From Amorphophallus konjac (taxonomy: Eukaryota; Streptophyta; Magnoliopsida; Alismatales; Araceae): a stretch of 64,000 nucleotides of DNA. The stretch spans positions 290,642,200 through 290,706,199 of the forward strand of contig CM040125.1 in the NCBI GenBank assembly GCA_022559845.1, in the 5' to 3' direction. A program made the position numbers and the translations under genes. Shown piece by piece: positions 43,098 through 53,414 of this stretch (the first letter of the stretch is position 1; each line of letters begins with the position of its first letter). The notes under the pieces are model-generated. The model ran no database searches. It had not been told where the DNA came from and saw only the letters and a list, made by a program, of their open reading frames with translations.

Positions 43098-45377
43098 TGG
43101 TGCGGACACCCGAGCAGTTGAGCGGCGCGATACGCCGAGCCACCGGTACCGCACACGGAGTACGACGTGAGCCACGTCAACATCCATCTGGCTCGGAGAT
43201 AGCATGGAGACGCCCCCTTGAGTCCCGGCATTTATCATATTTAGTTAGACTTTATTTTTGTGATGTGTGTTTATTTCATTTTATTCTGTATGTAATTTTG
43301 ATTGTAAGAGGGGTTTATTTGTAAAATGGGACCCCCGGGTCCCACGGGCCCACAGACCCCCTCCCATTGATCCACCTCAGCTCATGGGCCCCATGTGGGG
43401 TCAGTCAACATGTCAAATGGAGGCATCTAGAAGTTTGAATGGTAAAAGGCACATGGGAGACAAGTGGACTTCAAAGTCCAAGGTGGCTACCAAACATGTC
43501 CCCCTTGCCATTCTAGTCAATAGCCCCCCCCCCCCCCCCCCCCTTAATTTATTTATTGTATTTTGTGTGTGTGTGTCACACTCAATCCAGGCTACCCATT
43601 CCCATCCCCTAGATCCAACGGTGGACAATGGATGTGAGATGTAACACATAAATAATTGTAATTTCCCATTTTGATGAATTAATGCATTCATTTGGAAGAA
43701 AATATCTTGGAGCAGCCTGGTGCGCCCCCCTCCTCTCTCCTCCCTCTCCCCCTTGAAGCTGTGAAGGCTTCCCTCTGGAGGTGTGACTCCTCCCCTTATC
43801 ATTCCGGTCGCCGCCGCCACGAGCCGCCATCGCATCACCGCCGAGATCGCCGGAGTTCTGCCTTTATCCGACCACAGCAGCTTCCACGAAATTCAGCCAT
43901 CAGCCACGAGCTCAGATCGACTTAAGATTTTGAGGGGGTGTTTCAGAGGTGTCAAGCACGTCCCAAAAAATTTGGTTGGTCATAAAGATCACCTTTGATA
44001 TTTTTTCATTTTCGCCCAACCTTAATTTCCAGAACTATCTGCTTACTGTTTCAATTTCCACCCGCCCTGTGTTTCAAATGTTCGGACCCATTTCTGATAT
44101 TTGTTAAAGCTCCCAATTTTACTGGGAGTTCTGTCCATCAACCCCACCTTTCCCCAATTTTCTTGAATTTTTTTGAGGCCAGCCCATATTTTTCAAAAAT
44201 CGATCTCAGAGATAGCTACAGTGCTGTCCACCTGTTCCCAGATCCAACCACCCTCCCATAAACAAATCATAACAAATCACAGCCACCTCCAATCAGTCCA
44301 CAAAAAATATCCCCGTTCTCCTTGTTCAAAAACCCACAAGTTTGATGAAGCGCTCAAGATCTGAGTCGGCCATCTTCCTCACGGTAAAAGGCAGTCTTCA
44401 GACAACTCACCTGTAGATCTGAGGTTTCGATTACTGTACAACAGGGACTTGTCAATTAAATAAAGTTCTGATCCGACCAGATCCAGTAGATCTCTCTGGG
44501 TCTAGATTGAAGCATTTGAAGAGAGCTTTCCAACGATAGCTCATGCGTCCCGATCCGACGTCGGGATTGATCGCAGCGGTCGTTTTTGTCGGAGCGCGCG
44601 CCGGAAAACAGCAATCAAAATCCGTGGGAAGTTAGATCAAGAATTGGGAATCGGGGCCGATCGACCCCCGATCGGTGTTCCCGGCCGACCGCCGTCCGTG
44701 GAGGCACGCCACCAGGGGTCCCCATCATAGTGGGTCCCACCCCCGCAGATCTGGAGGACAACGCCGTCCGTGGGCCCCACGGGCCCGTAGAAGCCGCCGT
44801 TCGGAAAGCACAAAACGCGGAGTTCGGCACTGCCGGGCGACATCAAGATGCTGCCCGTCAACCCGAGTTGCGTGATTCCCAGACCCCACATGTGACCTTT
44901 TACCTCCCTGTGTGGAGTGGGTCGACTTAGTGTATTGCTGTAATAATTGTTAACTGGGAGTCCGTGATTCGGCCGGGGTTGTCTTCGCCACGCCGGGTGC
45001 GTGGAGGTAATGGTCCGAACCTCTTGGCGTTCATTTGCTTAGCTAGTATATGGTCTTTGCCGCTGTTGAGAGCAATAGGTACCAGCCCGTGTGTTCATGT
45101 CACCACTGTGAGTGTGAGTGACCCGTCCCGCGACTCGATCCGAGTCCGGAAGTGAGTCTGACTACCTTGAACTCTACCGGTTCTTCAACCGCGCACGATC
45201 CGCGTTTCCCTCGCTTGGGACGACGAGTGAGCTTGCATTCTGTTAGCGACGTATAGCCCATAGGAGGTCTCCGTGTCGGGCCTAATGTCTCTCCCATCAT
45301 GTGTTGCTGGTCGTGTCTGCATCTAGAGTCCGAGGTCCATACCACGTAGAGTCGGTCCCCGTGTCCGTCCCGCATCA
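43098..45377 (+). repeat. Element C 5' LTR
   Basis: Starts TGGTGCGGACACCC and ends CCCGCATCA. Contains a 20-base C run (43524-43543; 15 C in the other LTR) followed by TG repeats (43563-43577). At 44715-44740 it carries about 15 extra bases relative to the other LTR. ORFs inside have no domain support. Confidence 0.92.
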
Positions 45378-45380
45378 ATT

Positions 45381-45392
45381 TGGTATCAGAGA
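45381..45392 (+). promoter_or_regulatory. Primer-binding site of element C (initiator tRNA-Met)
   Basis: TGGTATCAGAGA lies three bases after the LTR end and matches the standard site in 11 of 12 positions. Confidence 0.88.
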
Positions 45393-45661
45393 GAGTTGAG
45401 TCTAGGGTAGTCATTGCATATGTCTTGCATAGTATAAGTCGAGTCTAGGATCATCATTATTTTCAAAACAAAAAAGGTGTTGTCCGAACGTTAAAAGGTG
45501 TTGTCCGAACGTTAGGCTACGCCTATCGGGAGGTCGCACACTTGCGGGAGTGATCTTCGGATCGATTAACTCTGCCCCGTACTGGATTTTGGTTTAGGTC
45601 TAAGTGCATCATTTAGTGAGTGTTTGCATTAGTCGGTGTCTTTAGGTCGTGTGTCAGTTGC

Positions 45662-47060
45662 ATGCCCACCCGTCGAGGTACCCAATACTCGCCACCACCA
45701 CCTATGGCGGATTCCCGGGCCCGTAGCTCCGATGAGTCCTCGACGGCCGAGATGTTCTGAGCCATTATGGAACGTCTTGACACGCGTATGGATGGTCTTA
45801 GTACACGTATGGATGGCATAGGAACGCGTCTAGAAGGGCGGATGAAAGCCCTCGAGGATCGGGCCGAGAGTTCGGATCAGTCCATCCAGGGCTTAGTTGG
45901 GAGGATCGCTGTCCTAGAGAGGGGCCCAGTAGCGGCGCAACCCGCGCCGACGAACGGCCAACAAGAGCCGGCACAGCCACCCGCCGTGCCAAGGGCTCAA
46001 GTGGAGGATTTCGGGAGGCAACAGGCGCCTATAGTGGATGATTATGCCTCCGACAATGATCAGGGGGGAAATGGTCGTCGGAATCAACGACGGAATCGTG
46101 ATGATGATGATGACGACCGCATCCTTAGGGGTGTGCTGTGCGGACCCTCCCACCTTTAGCGGGTCCCTGGACCCTAGGCTGTATTTAGATTGGGAGGCTG
46201 GCATGGACCGGTACTTCGAGTGGTTTGAGATGACGGACCACCGAAGAGTCCGATACGCGAAGATGAAGCTGCAAGGGCAGGCCCAAACTTATTGGATCAA
46301 TGTGGAGAGCCTGCTCAATCAGCGACGTCAACCCCAAATCGATACTTGGGATGATATGAAAATCAAATTGAGGGAGAAATACCTTCCCGCCTCATATCGC
46401 CAACGTCTTATAGACAAGTGGCAAAGCATCTCCCAAGGGAACCGATCCGTGACCGACTACACCGCCGAGTTCGATGAGTATTACTTACGGTGTGGGGTCA
46501 CGGAAGATAGCACCATGACTATATCCCGCTTTCGAAGAGGTTTGTGGCCCAACTATCAATATGAACTCTTTCGCCGCAATGCAACCACTTTGGAGCAGGC
46601 ATATCAGATCGCTCTCGAATTGGAGTAGTTCGAGGCCGAGTTCGAGTCACCCCATCGGTTGGGCTCGTTCCCCCTTCGTAGTGTCGAGCCCCATGGCTCA
46701 TCTGGCACGTATCAGAGGGCCCCCATGGCTCGACCTCAGGAGCCCGCTCACCCCGAGCCCTTTGCACCTAGGCCTCGTCCTCCACCCCCGAGGGACCTTC
46801 CTCGTCCCCAGCATCTTACGGCCCCACCCATAGCCCGTCCACCGGCACCCGCACCTCCTGCACGTCCTTTGTTTCCTACGCCTCCTATCCGCCGGGGGGA
46901 TAAAGGTAAAGGACCTATGATGGGGGAGCCTAGTGGATCACGGCAGCAGTGTTATCGCTGCAATGGGTTTGGCCATTTCGCCAACCAGTGTCCCACCCGC
47001 CCATCTCTTCACATTGGGGACACACAGGCCGAGGATACCACCCCTACGGGCCTCGAGTTA
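45662..47060 (+). pseudogene. gag: Element C Gag
   Basis: Start ATG at 45662 (MPTRRGTQYSPPPP). A TGA at 45758 interrupts it 33 codons in. A short coiled coil with Met-Asp-Gly-(Leu/Ile) repeats follows, then an acidic Asp run (46096-46120). A frameshift near 46130 moves to the frame carrying the retrotransposon-gag domain (46140-46625: Phe-Ser-Gly-Ser-Leu-Asp-Pro, Trp-Glu-Ala-Gly-Met-Asp, Phe-Asp-Glu-Tyr-Tyr). TAG at 46626 is followed by a Pro-rich linker and a CCHC knuckle Cys-X2-Cys-X4-His-X4-Cys at 46950-46991. Confidence 0.85.
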
Positions 47061-47760
47061 GTCAGCTATGAGGCAGATGAAGAGCTAGCTGACGAGTACT
47101 ATGAGATGGGAGGTGAGGCCCAGGATGCCCAGCATTCAGACGATACCCACGTGGGGGTCATCAGATGTATCCTCACCCAGCCGCAGGTCAGTGATGACTG
47201 GCGACGGACTACTATCCTTCATGTATTCTGTAAGCTGGGAAAGCAAATTTGCAAGGTGGTCATCGATAGAGGGAGTTGTATCAATGCAATCTCCACGAAC
47301 GATGTTTCCCGTCTTGGTCTCACACCCGTAGACCATCCTTGTCCCTATCAGGTATCATGGGTGGATACCACTTCCATTTCGGTCAGGCTGCGGTGCTTGG
47401 TCCCGCTGCAGCTCCACTCCTACCGTGACGAGATCTGGTGTGATGTTCTACCCATGGAAGTGGGCAGTATCATTCTCGATAGGCCGTGGTTATTCGACCA
47501 GGATGCCACGCTCTATGGCCGGTCGAACACCTGTACCTTCGACCACGCTGGCCAGCGGGTCACCCTCCAACCCGTTCGGCCCAGGAGCCCATCAGTCAGG
47601 GGTCCTACTAGCCCTAGTACTCCGAAGCCTTCCGTTCCCGGGCCTAGTACCCCATCCCCAGCTCGGGCTATGACCGTTACCTTTGGCCCAGGAGAGCCCT
47701 CGATGAGGAGATTGATGATGATTAGCTCCCGAGAAATGGAGCAGGAGCTTAGTCAGGGCT
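47061..47760 (+). pseudogene. Element C aspartic protease
   Basis: Within one long open frame (46659-48578). The catalytic strand is Val-Ile-Asp-Arg-Gly-Ser-Cys, with the Asp codon at 47265-47267; Arg replaces the small residue usually found between Asp and Gly, which should inactivate it. The second conserved strand is Ile-Ile-Leu-Asp-Arg-Pro-Trp-Leu near 47471, with Asp in place of the usual Gly. A Pro/Ser-rich linker leads to RT. Confidence 0.78.
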
Positions 47761-49200
47761 GTCCGGTGTTTGCCATTACGGTCCGAGAGGTGGAGCGGGA
47801 CTCCGAGGGTGAGCTCCCACCCGAGGTTGCTCCCATTCTGCAGGAGTATGCTGATGTCTTTCCCGATGAGCTTCCCGAGGGACTCCCACCTATGCGGGAT
47901 ATTCAGCATGCCATCGACCTTGTTCCGGGCTCTTCCTTGCCCAACCTTCCACATTATCACATGAGTCCCACGGAGCATGCCGAGCTTAAACGACAGGTCG
48001 ATGAGTTAGTGCAGAGAGGGTCTGTTCGGGACAACATGAGTCCATGTGCTGTACCCGCGTTACTCACCCCGAAGAAGGATGGCACGTGGAGAATGTGCAT
48101 TGATACTAGTGCCATCAACAAAATCACTGTGAAGTACAGGTTCCCTATTTCCCGCCTTGATGACATGCTAGACATGATGGCAGGTGCCACTATCTTTTCG
48201 AAGATCGATCTTAAGAGTGGCTACCATCAGGTGAGGATTAGGCCAGGTGATGAGTGGAAGACCGCATTTAAGACCAAGGATGGTCTATATGAGTGGTTGG
48301 TCATGCCTTTTGGGTTGACCAATGCCCCTAGCACATTCATGCGACTCATGACTCAGGTCCTTCAACCTTTCATTGGAGTCTTTGTAGTGGTGTATTTTTA
48401 TGATATCCTTATCTATAGTCGCACCACGGGGGACCACTTAGACCACCTTCGGCAGGTCTATCTACTTCTTTGGCGAGAGCAGTTGTTTGCAAACCCACAG
48501 AAGTGCACCTTCATGACATGTCAGCTTACCTTCTTGGGTTTCATTGTGTCTAGTACTGGGGTCTCCGCCGATCCGTAGAAGGTCAGGGCCATTGTTGAGT
48601 GGCCAGAACCCCGTACGGTTCATGATGTCCACAGCTTTCATGGCCTTGCAACATTTTATCGTCGCTTCATCCACGGGTTTAGCTCCGTCACTGCCCCTAT
48701 CACGGATTGTATCCAAAAGGGCACATTTGTATGGACGAAGGCCGCATCTGCCGCCTTCAAGGACATCAAGGAGCGCATGACCCAGACACCTATCCTTCGA
48801 TTGCCTGATTTCTCGAAGGTGTTTGAGGTCTCCTGTGATGCGTCGGGTGTTGGGATAGGAGGAGTTTTGAGTCAGGAGTCCCACCCGATCGCATATTTCA
48901 GCGAGAAGCTGAATGACGTGAAACTATGATATTCCACATATGATAAAGAATTCTACGCAGTTGTTCAGGCTCTTAGGCATTGGAGGCACTATATTTTACA
49001 TCAGGAGTTTGTCCTATACTCCGATCATGAGGCATTGAGGTACCTCCATTCCCAAAAGAAGCTTAACTCGCGTCACAGTCGTTGGGTCGAGTATCTCCAG
49101 CAGTTCACCTTTGTGCTTAAACATAAGGCTGGAGTGGAGAACAAGGTGGCTGATGCCTTGAGTCGGCGAGCATGCTTGCTTACCACCATGAGTGCCGAGG
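47761..49200 (+). pseudogene. pol: Element C reverse transcriptase and RNase H
   Basis: The RT fingers and palm are well kept (Phe-Pro-Asp-Glu-Leu-Pro near 47858; Lys-Ile-Asp-Leu-Lys-Ser-Gly-Tyr-His-Gln near 48201; Met-Pro-Phe-Gly-Leu-Thr-Asn-Ala). The active-site motif reads Tyr-Phe-Tyr-Asp: TAT at 48399-48401 replaces the first of the two catalytic Asp codons, so the enzyme is dead by a single G-to-T change. TAG at 48576-48578 ends the frame. RNase H follows (48800-49180, Cys-Asp-Ala-Ser; Tyr-Ser-Asp-His-Glu-Ala; Ala-Asp-Ala-Leu-Ser), broken by a TGA at 48927-48929. Confidence 0.88.
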
Positions 49201-50516
49201 TCATAGGGTCAGAGAAGATGAAGGAGGCCTATGTTGATTGTCCAGACTTCGGTCAGATTTTTACCACTCTCCAGGCCGGACCCTCGAGAGACCTTGATGA
49301 GTATGTGCTTCAGGAGAGTTACCTCTTTCGAGGTAGCAGGCTATGTGTTCCCCGAACTTCGGTTCGAGATTTCTTAGTGTGGGAACTACATGCGGGAGGT
49401 CTAGCTGGCCACTTTGGTCGGAACAAGACTATTGAGGCAGTGGAGCATCGATTTTATTGGCCGAGCTTGAAGCGTGATATTGCTAACATCGTGGCTCAAT
49501 GCCGTACATGTGCTACGGCCAAGATGAAGAAGCAAAGCTCGGGCCTTTATACGCCTCTCCCCGTGCCTGATACCCCGTGGCAAGATGTTAGCATGGACTT
49601 TGTTTTGGGATTGCCACGTACCTCCAGGAAGCATGATTCGGTCTATGTAGTGGTTGACCGTTTCTCAAAGATGGCCATCTTTATCTCTTGCTCGAAGACT
49701 TCGGATGCTTCTAGGGTAGCCCGCCTCTTCCTTACTTATGTGGTGTGCAAGTTCGGGTTGCCTCGCACTATAGTGTCTGACTGTGATGTTAGATTCACTT
49801 CCTACTTTTGGAAGACACTATGGCATATGATGGGTACGCACCTCAAGTTTTCCACTGTATATCACCCCTAGACCGATGGTCAGACCGAGGTGATCAATAG
49901 GAGTCTGGGTGATCTTTTGAGGTGTCTTGTTAGGGACCGCATTGGGGATTGAGATCTCATTCTACCCATGGCTGAGTTTGCATATAATGATTCGGTGAAT
50001 AGGTCTACCGGCATGAGTCCATTTGAGATTGTCATAGGTCGTAGGCCTAGGAAACCCGTTGACCTTGTCCCCATGCCTATCCATGCTAGAGTGTCGGAGT
50101 CGGCCGAGTCGTTTGCTAGGCATGTTAGGAGTTTGCATGACGACATCCGTCGTCACATTGAGGCCAGCAATGCACGTTACAAAGAGTTAGCCGATGCCCA
50201 CCGACACCACTGAGAGTTCCAAGAGGGTGAATATGTCATGATCAGGGTAAGACCTGAACGGTTTCCCTCTGGAACCGTTAAGAAGTTGCAAGCTCGCGGA
50301 GCCGGTCCATTCAGAGTGTTGAAACGTGTTGGATCCAATGCGTACGTTGTGGACTTGCCCGAGGAATATGGTATAAGCTCTACTTTTAATGTTTCGGATC
50401 TAGTTGCATATAGGGACCCAGCGGTGATCCCTAGTGAGCCTTTCGAGCCATCTCCTCCCCTTGTGAGTGATCCCACACATGAGTGTCCACCTCCAGCCCC
50501 TTTGTCACGGCAGCGT
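49201..50516 (+). pseudogene. Element C integrase
   Basis: Zinc region at about 49390-49515 (His-Ala-Gly-Gly-Leu-Ala-Gly-His; Cys-Arg-Thr-Cys). Catalytic Asp in Ser-Met-Asp-Phe-Val-Leu-Gly and Asp in Ser-Asp-Cys-Asp-Val-Arg-Phe (Cys where Arg is usual). The third residue, Glu in Thr-Asp-Gly-Gln-Thr-Glu, is intact but follows a TAG at 49869-49871. Further stops are at 49950 and 50211. The C-terminal SH3-like region (50240-50430) contains Gly-Pro-Phe-Arg-Val-Leu. Confidence 0.87.
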
Positions 50517-50855
50517 GAGCATATAGATCATATACTAGATGAGCAGGTGACAGTTACCAGGAGTGGATCCTACCCGCCCTACCTAGTGCGATGGAGAGGA
50601 CGGCCCGCTACTGAGGACACATGGATCACGCATGGCGAGTTGCAGCAGATCGATCCGGATCTTCTGGAGCGATACAGGAGTGATGCAGACCCTTACTCAA
50701 TAGGGTCGAGTTTCTCCCACTCGGGGAGAATTGGTGCGGACACCCGAGCAGTTGAGCGGTGCGATACGCCGAGCCACCGGTACCGCACACGAAGTACGAC
50801 GCGAGCCACCTTAGCATCCATCTGGCTCGGAGACAGCCTGGAGACGCCCCCTTGA
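50517..50855 (+). pseudogene. Element C chromodomain and pol end overlapping the 3' LTR
   Basis: Residues Glu-His-Ile-Asp-His-Ile-Leu-Asp-Glu-Gln through Tyr-Leu-Val-Arg-Trp-Arg-Gly-Arg, then Glu-Asp-Thr-Trp, are a classical chromodomain (about 50517-50675), which in chromoviruses binds modified histone tails and steers integration. The frame runs on through the PPT and 120 bases into the 3' LTR, ending at 50855. Confidence 0.85.
50714..50731 (+). promoter_or_regulatory. Polypurine tract of element C
   Basis: The purine-rich CGGGGAGAAT (50722-50731) lies just before the 3' LTR and inside the coding frame for the end of pol. Confidence 0.65.
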
Positions 50856-52995
50856 GTCCCGGCATTTATCATATTTAGTTAGACTTTATTTATGTGATGT
50901 GTGTTTATTTCATTTTATTCGGTATGTAATTTTGATTGTAAGAGGGGTTTATTTGTAAAATGGGACCCCTGGGTCCCACGGGCCCACAGACCCCCTCCCA
51001 TTGATCCACCTCAGCTCATGGGCCCCATGTGGGGTCAGTCAACATGTCAAATGGAGGCATCTAGAAGTTTGAATGGTAAAAGGCACATGGGAGACAAGTG
51101 GACTTCAAAGTCCAAGGTGGCTACCAAACATGTCCCCCTTGCCATTCTAGTCAATAGGCCGCCCCCCCCCCCCCCCTTAATTTATTTATTGTATTTTGTG
51201 TGTGTGTGTCACACTCAATCCAGGCCACCCATTCCCATCCCCTAGATCCAACGATGGACAATGGATGTGAGATGTAACACATAAATACTTGTAATTTCCC
51301 ATTTTGATGAATTAATGCATTCATTTGGAAGAAAATATCTTGGAGCAGCCTGGTGCGCCCCCCTCCTCTCTCCTCCCTCTCCCCCTTGAAGCTGTGAAGG
51401 CTTCCCTCTGGTGGTGTGACTCCTCCCCTTATCATTCCGGTCGCCGCCACGAGCCGCCATCGCATCACCGCCGAGATCGCCGGAGTTCTGCCTCCCATCC
51501 GACCACAGCAGCTTCCACGAAATTCAGCCATCAGCCACGAGCTCAGATCGACTTGAGATTTCGAGGGGATCTTCCAGAGGTGTCAAGCATGTCCCAAAAC
51601 ATTTGGTTGGTCATAAAGATCTCCTTTGATATTTTTTCATTTCCGCCCAACCTTAATTTCCAGATCTGTCTACTTGCTGTTTCAATTTCCACCCGCCCTG
51701 TGCTTCAAATGTTCGGACCCCTTTCCGATTTTTGTTAGAGCTCCCCATTTTACTTGGAGTTCTATCCATTAACCCCACCGTCCCAAAATGTTCTTGAATT
51801 TTTGTGAGGCCATCCCATATTTTTCAAAAATTGATCTCAGAGATAGCTACAGTGTTGTCCACCTGTTCCCAGATCCGACCACCCTCCAGTAAACAAATCA
51901 TAACAAATCACAGCCACATCCAATCAGTTCACAAAAAATATCCCCGTTCTCCTTGTTCACAATCCCACAAGTTTGATGAAGAGCTCAGGAGCTGAGTCGG
52001 CCATCTTCCTCACGGTCAAAGGCAGTCTTCAGACAACTCACCTTTAGATTTGAGGTTTCGGTTACTGTACAACAGGGACTTGTCAATTAAATAAAGTTCT
52101 GATCCGACCAGATCCAGCAGATCTCTCTGGGTTTAGATTGAAGCATTTCAAGAGAGCTTTCCAACTATAGCTCATGCGTCCCGATCCGACGTCGGGATTG
52201 ATCACAGCGGTCGTTTTCGTCGGAGCGCGCGCCGGAAAACAGCAATCAAAATCCGTGGGAAGTTAGTTCAAGAATTGGGAATCGGGGCCGATCGACCCCC
52301 GATCGGTGTTCCCGGCCGACCGCCATCCGTGGAGGCATGCCACCAGTGGGTCCCACCCCCGCAGATCCGGAGGACAGCGCCGTCCGTGGGCCCCACGGGC
52401 CCGTAGAAGCCGCCGTTCGGATAGCACAAAACGCGGAGTTCGGCACCGCCGGGTGACATCAAGATGCTGCCCGTCAACCCGAGTTGCATGATTCCCGGAC
52501 CCCACATGTGACCTTTTACCTCCCTACGTGGAGTGGGTCGACTTAGTGTATTGTTGTAATAATTGTTAACCGGGAGTCCGTGATTCGGCCGGGGTTGTCT
52601 TCGCCACGCCGGGTGCGTGGAGGTAATGGTCCGAACCTCTTGGCGTTCATTTGCTTAGCTAGTATATGGTCTTTGCCGCTGTCGAGAGCGATAGGTACTA
52701 GCCCGTGTGTTCATGTCACCACTGTGAGTGTGAGAGTGACCCGTCTCGCGACTCGATCCAAGTCCGGAAGTGAGTCTGACTACCTTGAACTCTGCCGGTT
52801 CTTCAACCGCGCACGATCCACGTTTCCCTCGCTTGGGACGACGAGTGAGCTTGCGTTCTGTTAGCGACGTATAGCCCATAGGAGCTCTCCGTGTCGGGCC
52901 TAATGTCTCTCCCATCATGTGTTCTTGGTCGTGTAAGCATCTAGAGTTCGAGGTCCATACCACGTAGAGTCGGTCCCCGTGTCCGTCCCGCATCA
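50732..52995 (+). repeat. Element C 3' LTR
   Basis: Parallel to 43098-45377 with a few percent substitutions and small indels (15 versus 20 C at 51162-51176; deletion of about 15 bases at 52346). Ends CGCATCA, followed by GGTCG. Confidence 0.92.
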
Positions 52996-53400
52996 GGTCG
53001 ACACTCGGAGTCGACTTTTTTGGCTTGGAAGCTTGAAGGTGTCAACACGCCTAATGACGAGGTTAAGGCAGACATGAAGATCAGCAGGTGAACTATTTTT
53101 TGTGAGGGTCTGGGGTCGACACTCTAAGAGACTGAGGTCGACCCTACCCTTGTCACGATCTTCTACAATGACTTCTGTGAGGACTTGAGGTCGACCTCCT
53201 AAGGATTTGAGGTCGACACAGCTTTAATGATTTTAACACACGGGCCGCTTGGTGAAGCAGTGAGGTCGACACTGTTCATGGTGAGGTCGACCTTCTTTAT
53301 ACACTTGATACCTAGTCATTCAAAAGGTGTTTCATGAGTTTCAAAATTAATTGACCAATGACTTATAGTGAGACATCATCAAAATAACATTTATTCAACA
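52996..53400 (-). repeat. copia-2 3' LTR, piece 3, with second part of GAGGTCGAC array
   Basis: The LTR resumes after element C with GGTCG (second target copy) and ends CAACA at 53400 beside the PPT. GAGGTCGAC-type sites occur near 53000, 53112, 53133, 53187, 53208, 53263 and 53283, completing an array of about 13 in U3. Confidence 0.85.
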
Positions 53401-53414
53401 TTCTCCCCCTTTTG
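53401..53414 (-). promoter_or_regulatory. Polypurine tract of copia-2
   Basis: The minus strand reads AAAAGGGGGAGAA directly before the TGTTGAAT start of the 3' LTR, like copia-1 at 1050. Confidence 0.8.

Larger units (their letters stand above)
43098..52995 (+). mobile_element. Element C: chromodomain Ty3/gypsy (chromovirus)
   Basis: A 9,898-bp element bounded by GGTCG duplications (43093-43097, 52996-53000) and LTRs of 2280 and 2264 bp. A tRNA-Met primer site, gag, protease, RT, RNase H, integrase and a C-terminal chromodomain are on the plus strand. It is the most complete of the gypsy elements here but has about seven stops or shifts and a destroyed RT active site. I do not assign a named chromovirus clade. 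Confidence 0.93.

Noticed and set aside
43267..43925. ORFs in both strands duplicated at 50901-51738
   Set aside because: They are in the LTRs of element C. Their duplication reflects the LTR pair, not a gene family.
42870..53300. The regularly spaced GAGGTCGAC sites as a CRISPR-like array
   Set aside because: Repeats are only 9 bases and spacers vary in length; this is a plant LTR, so the resemblance is superficial.
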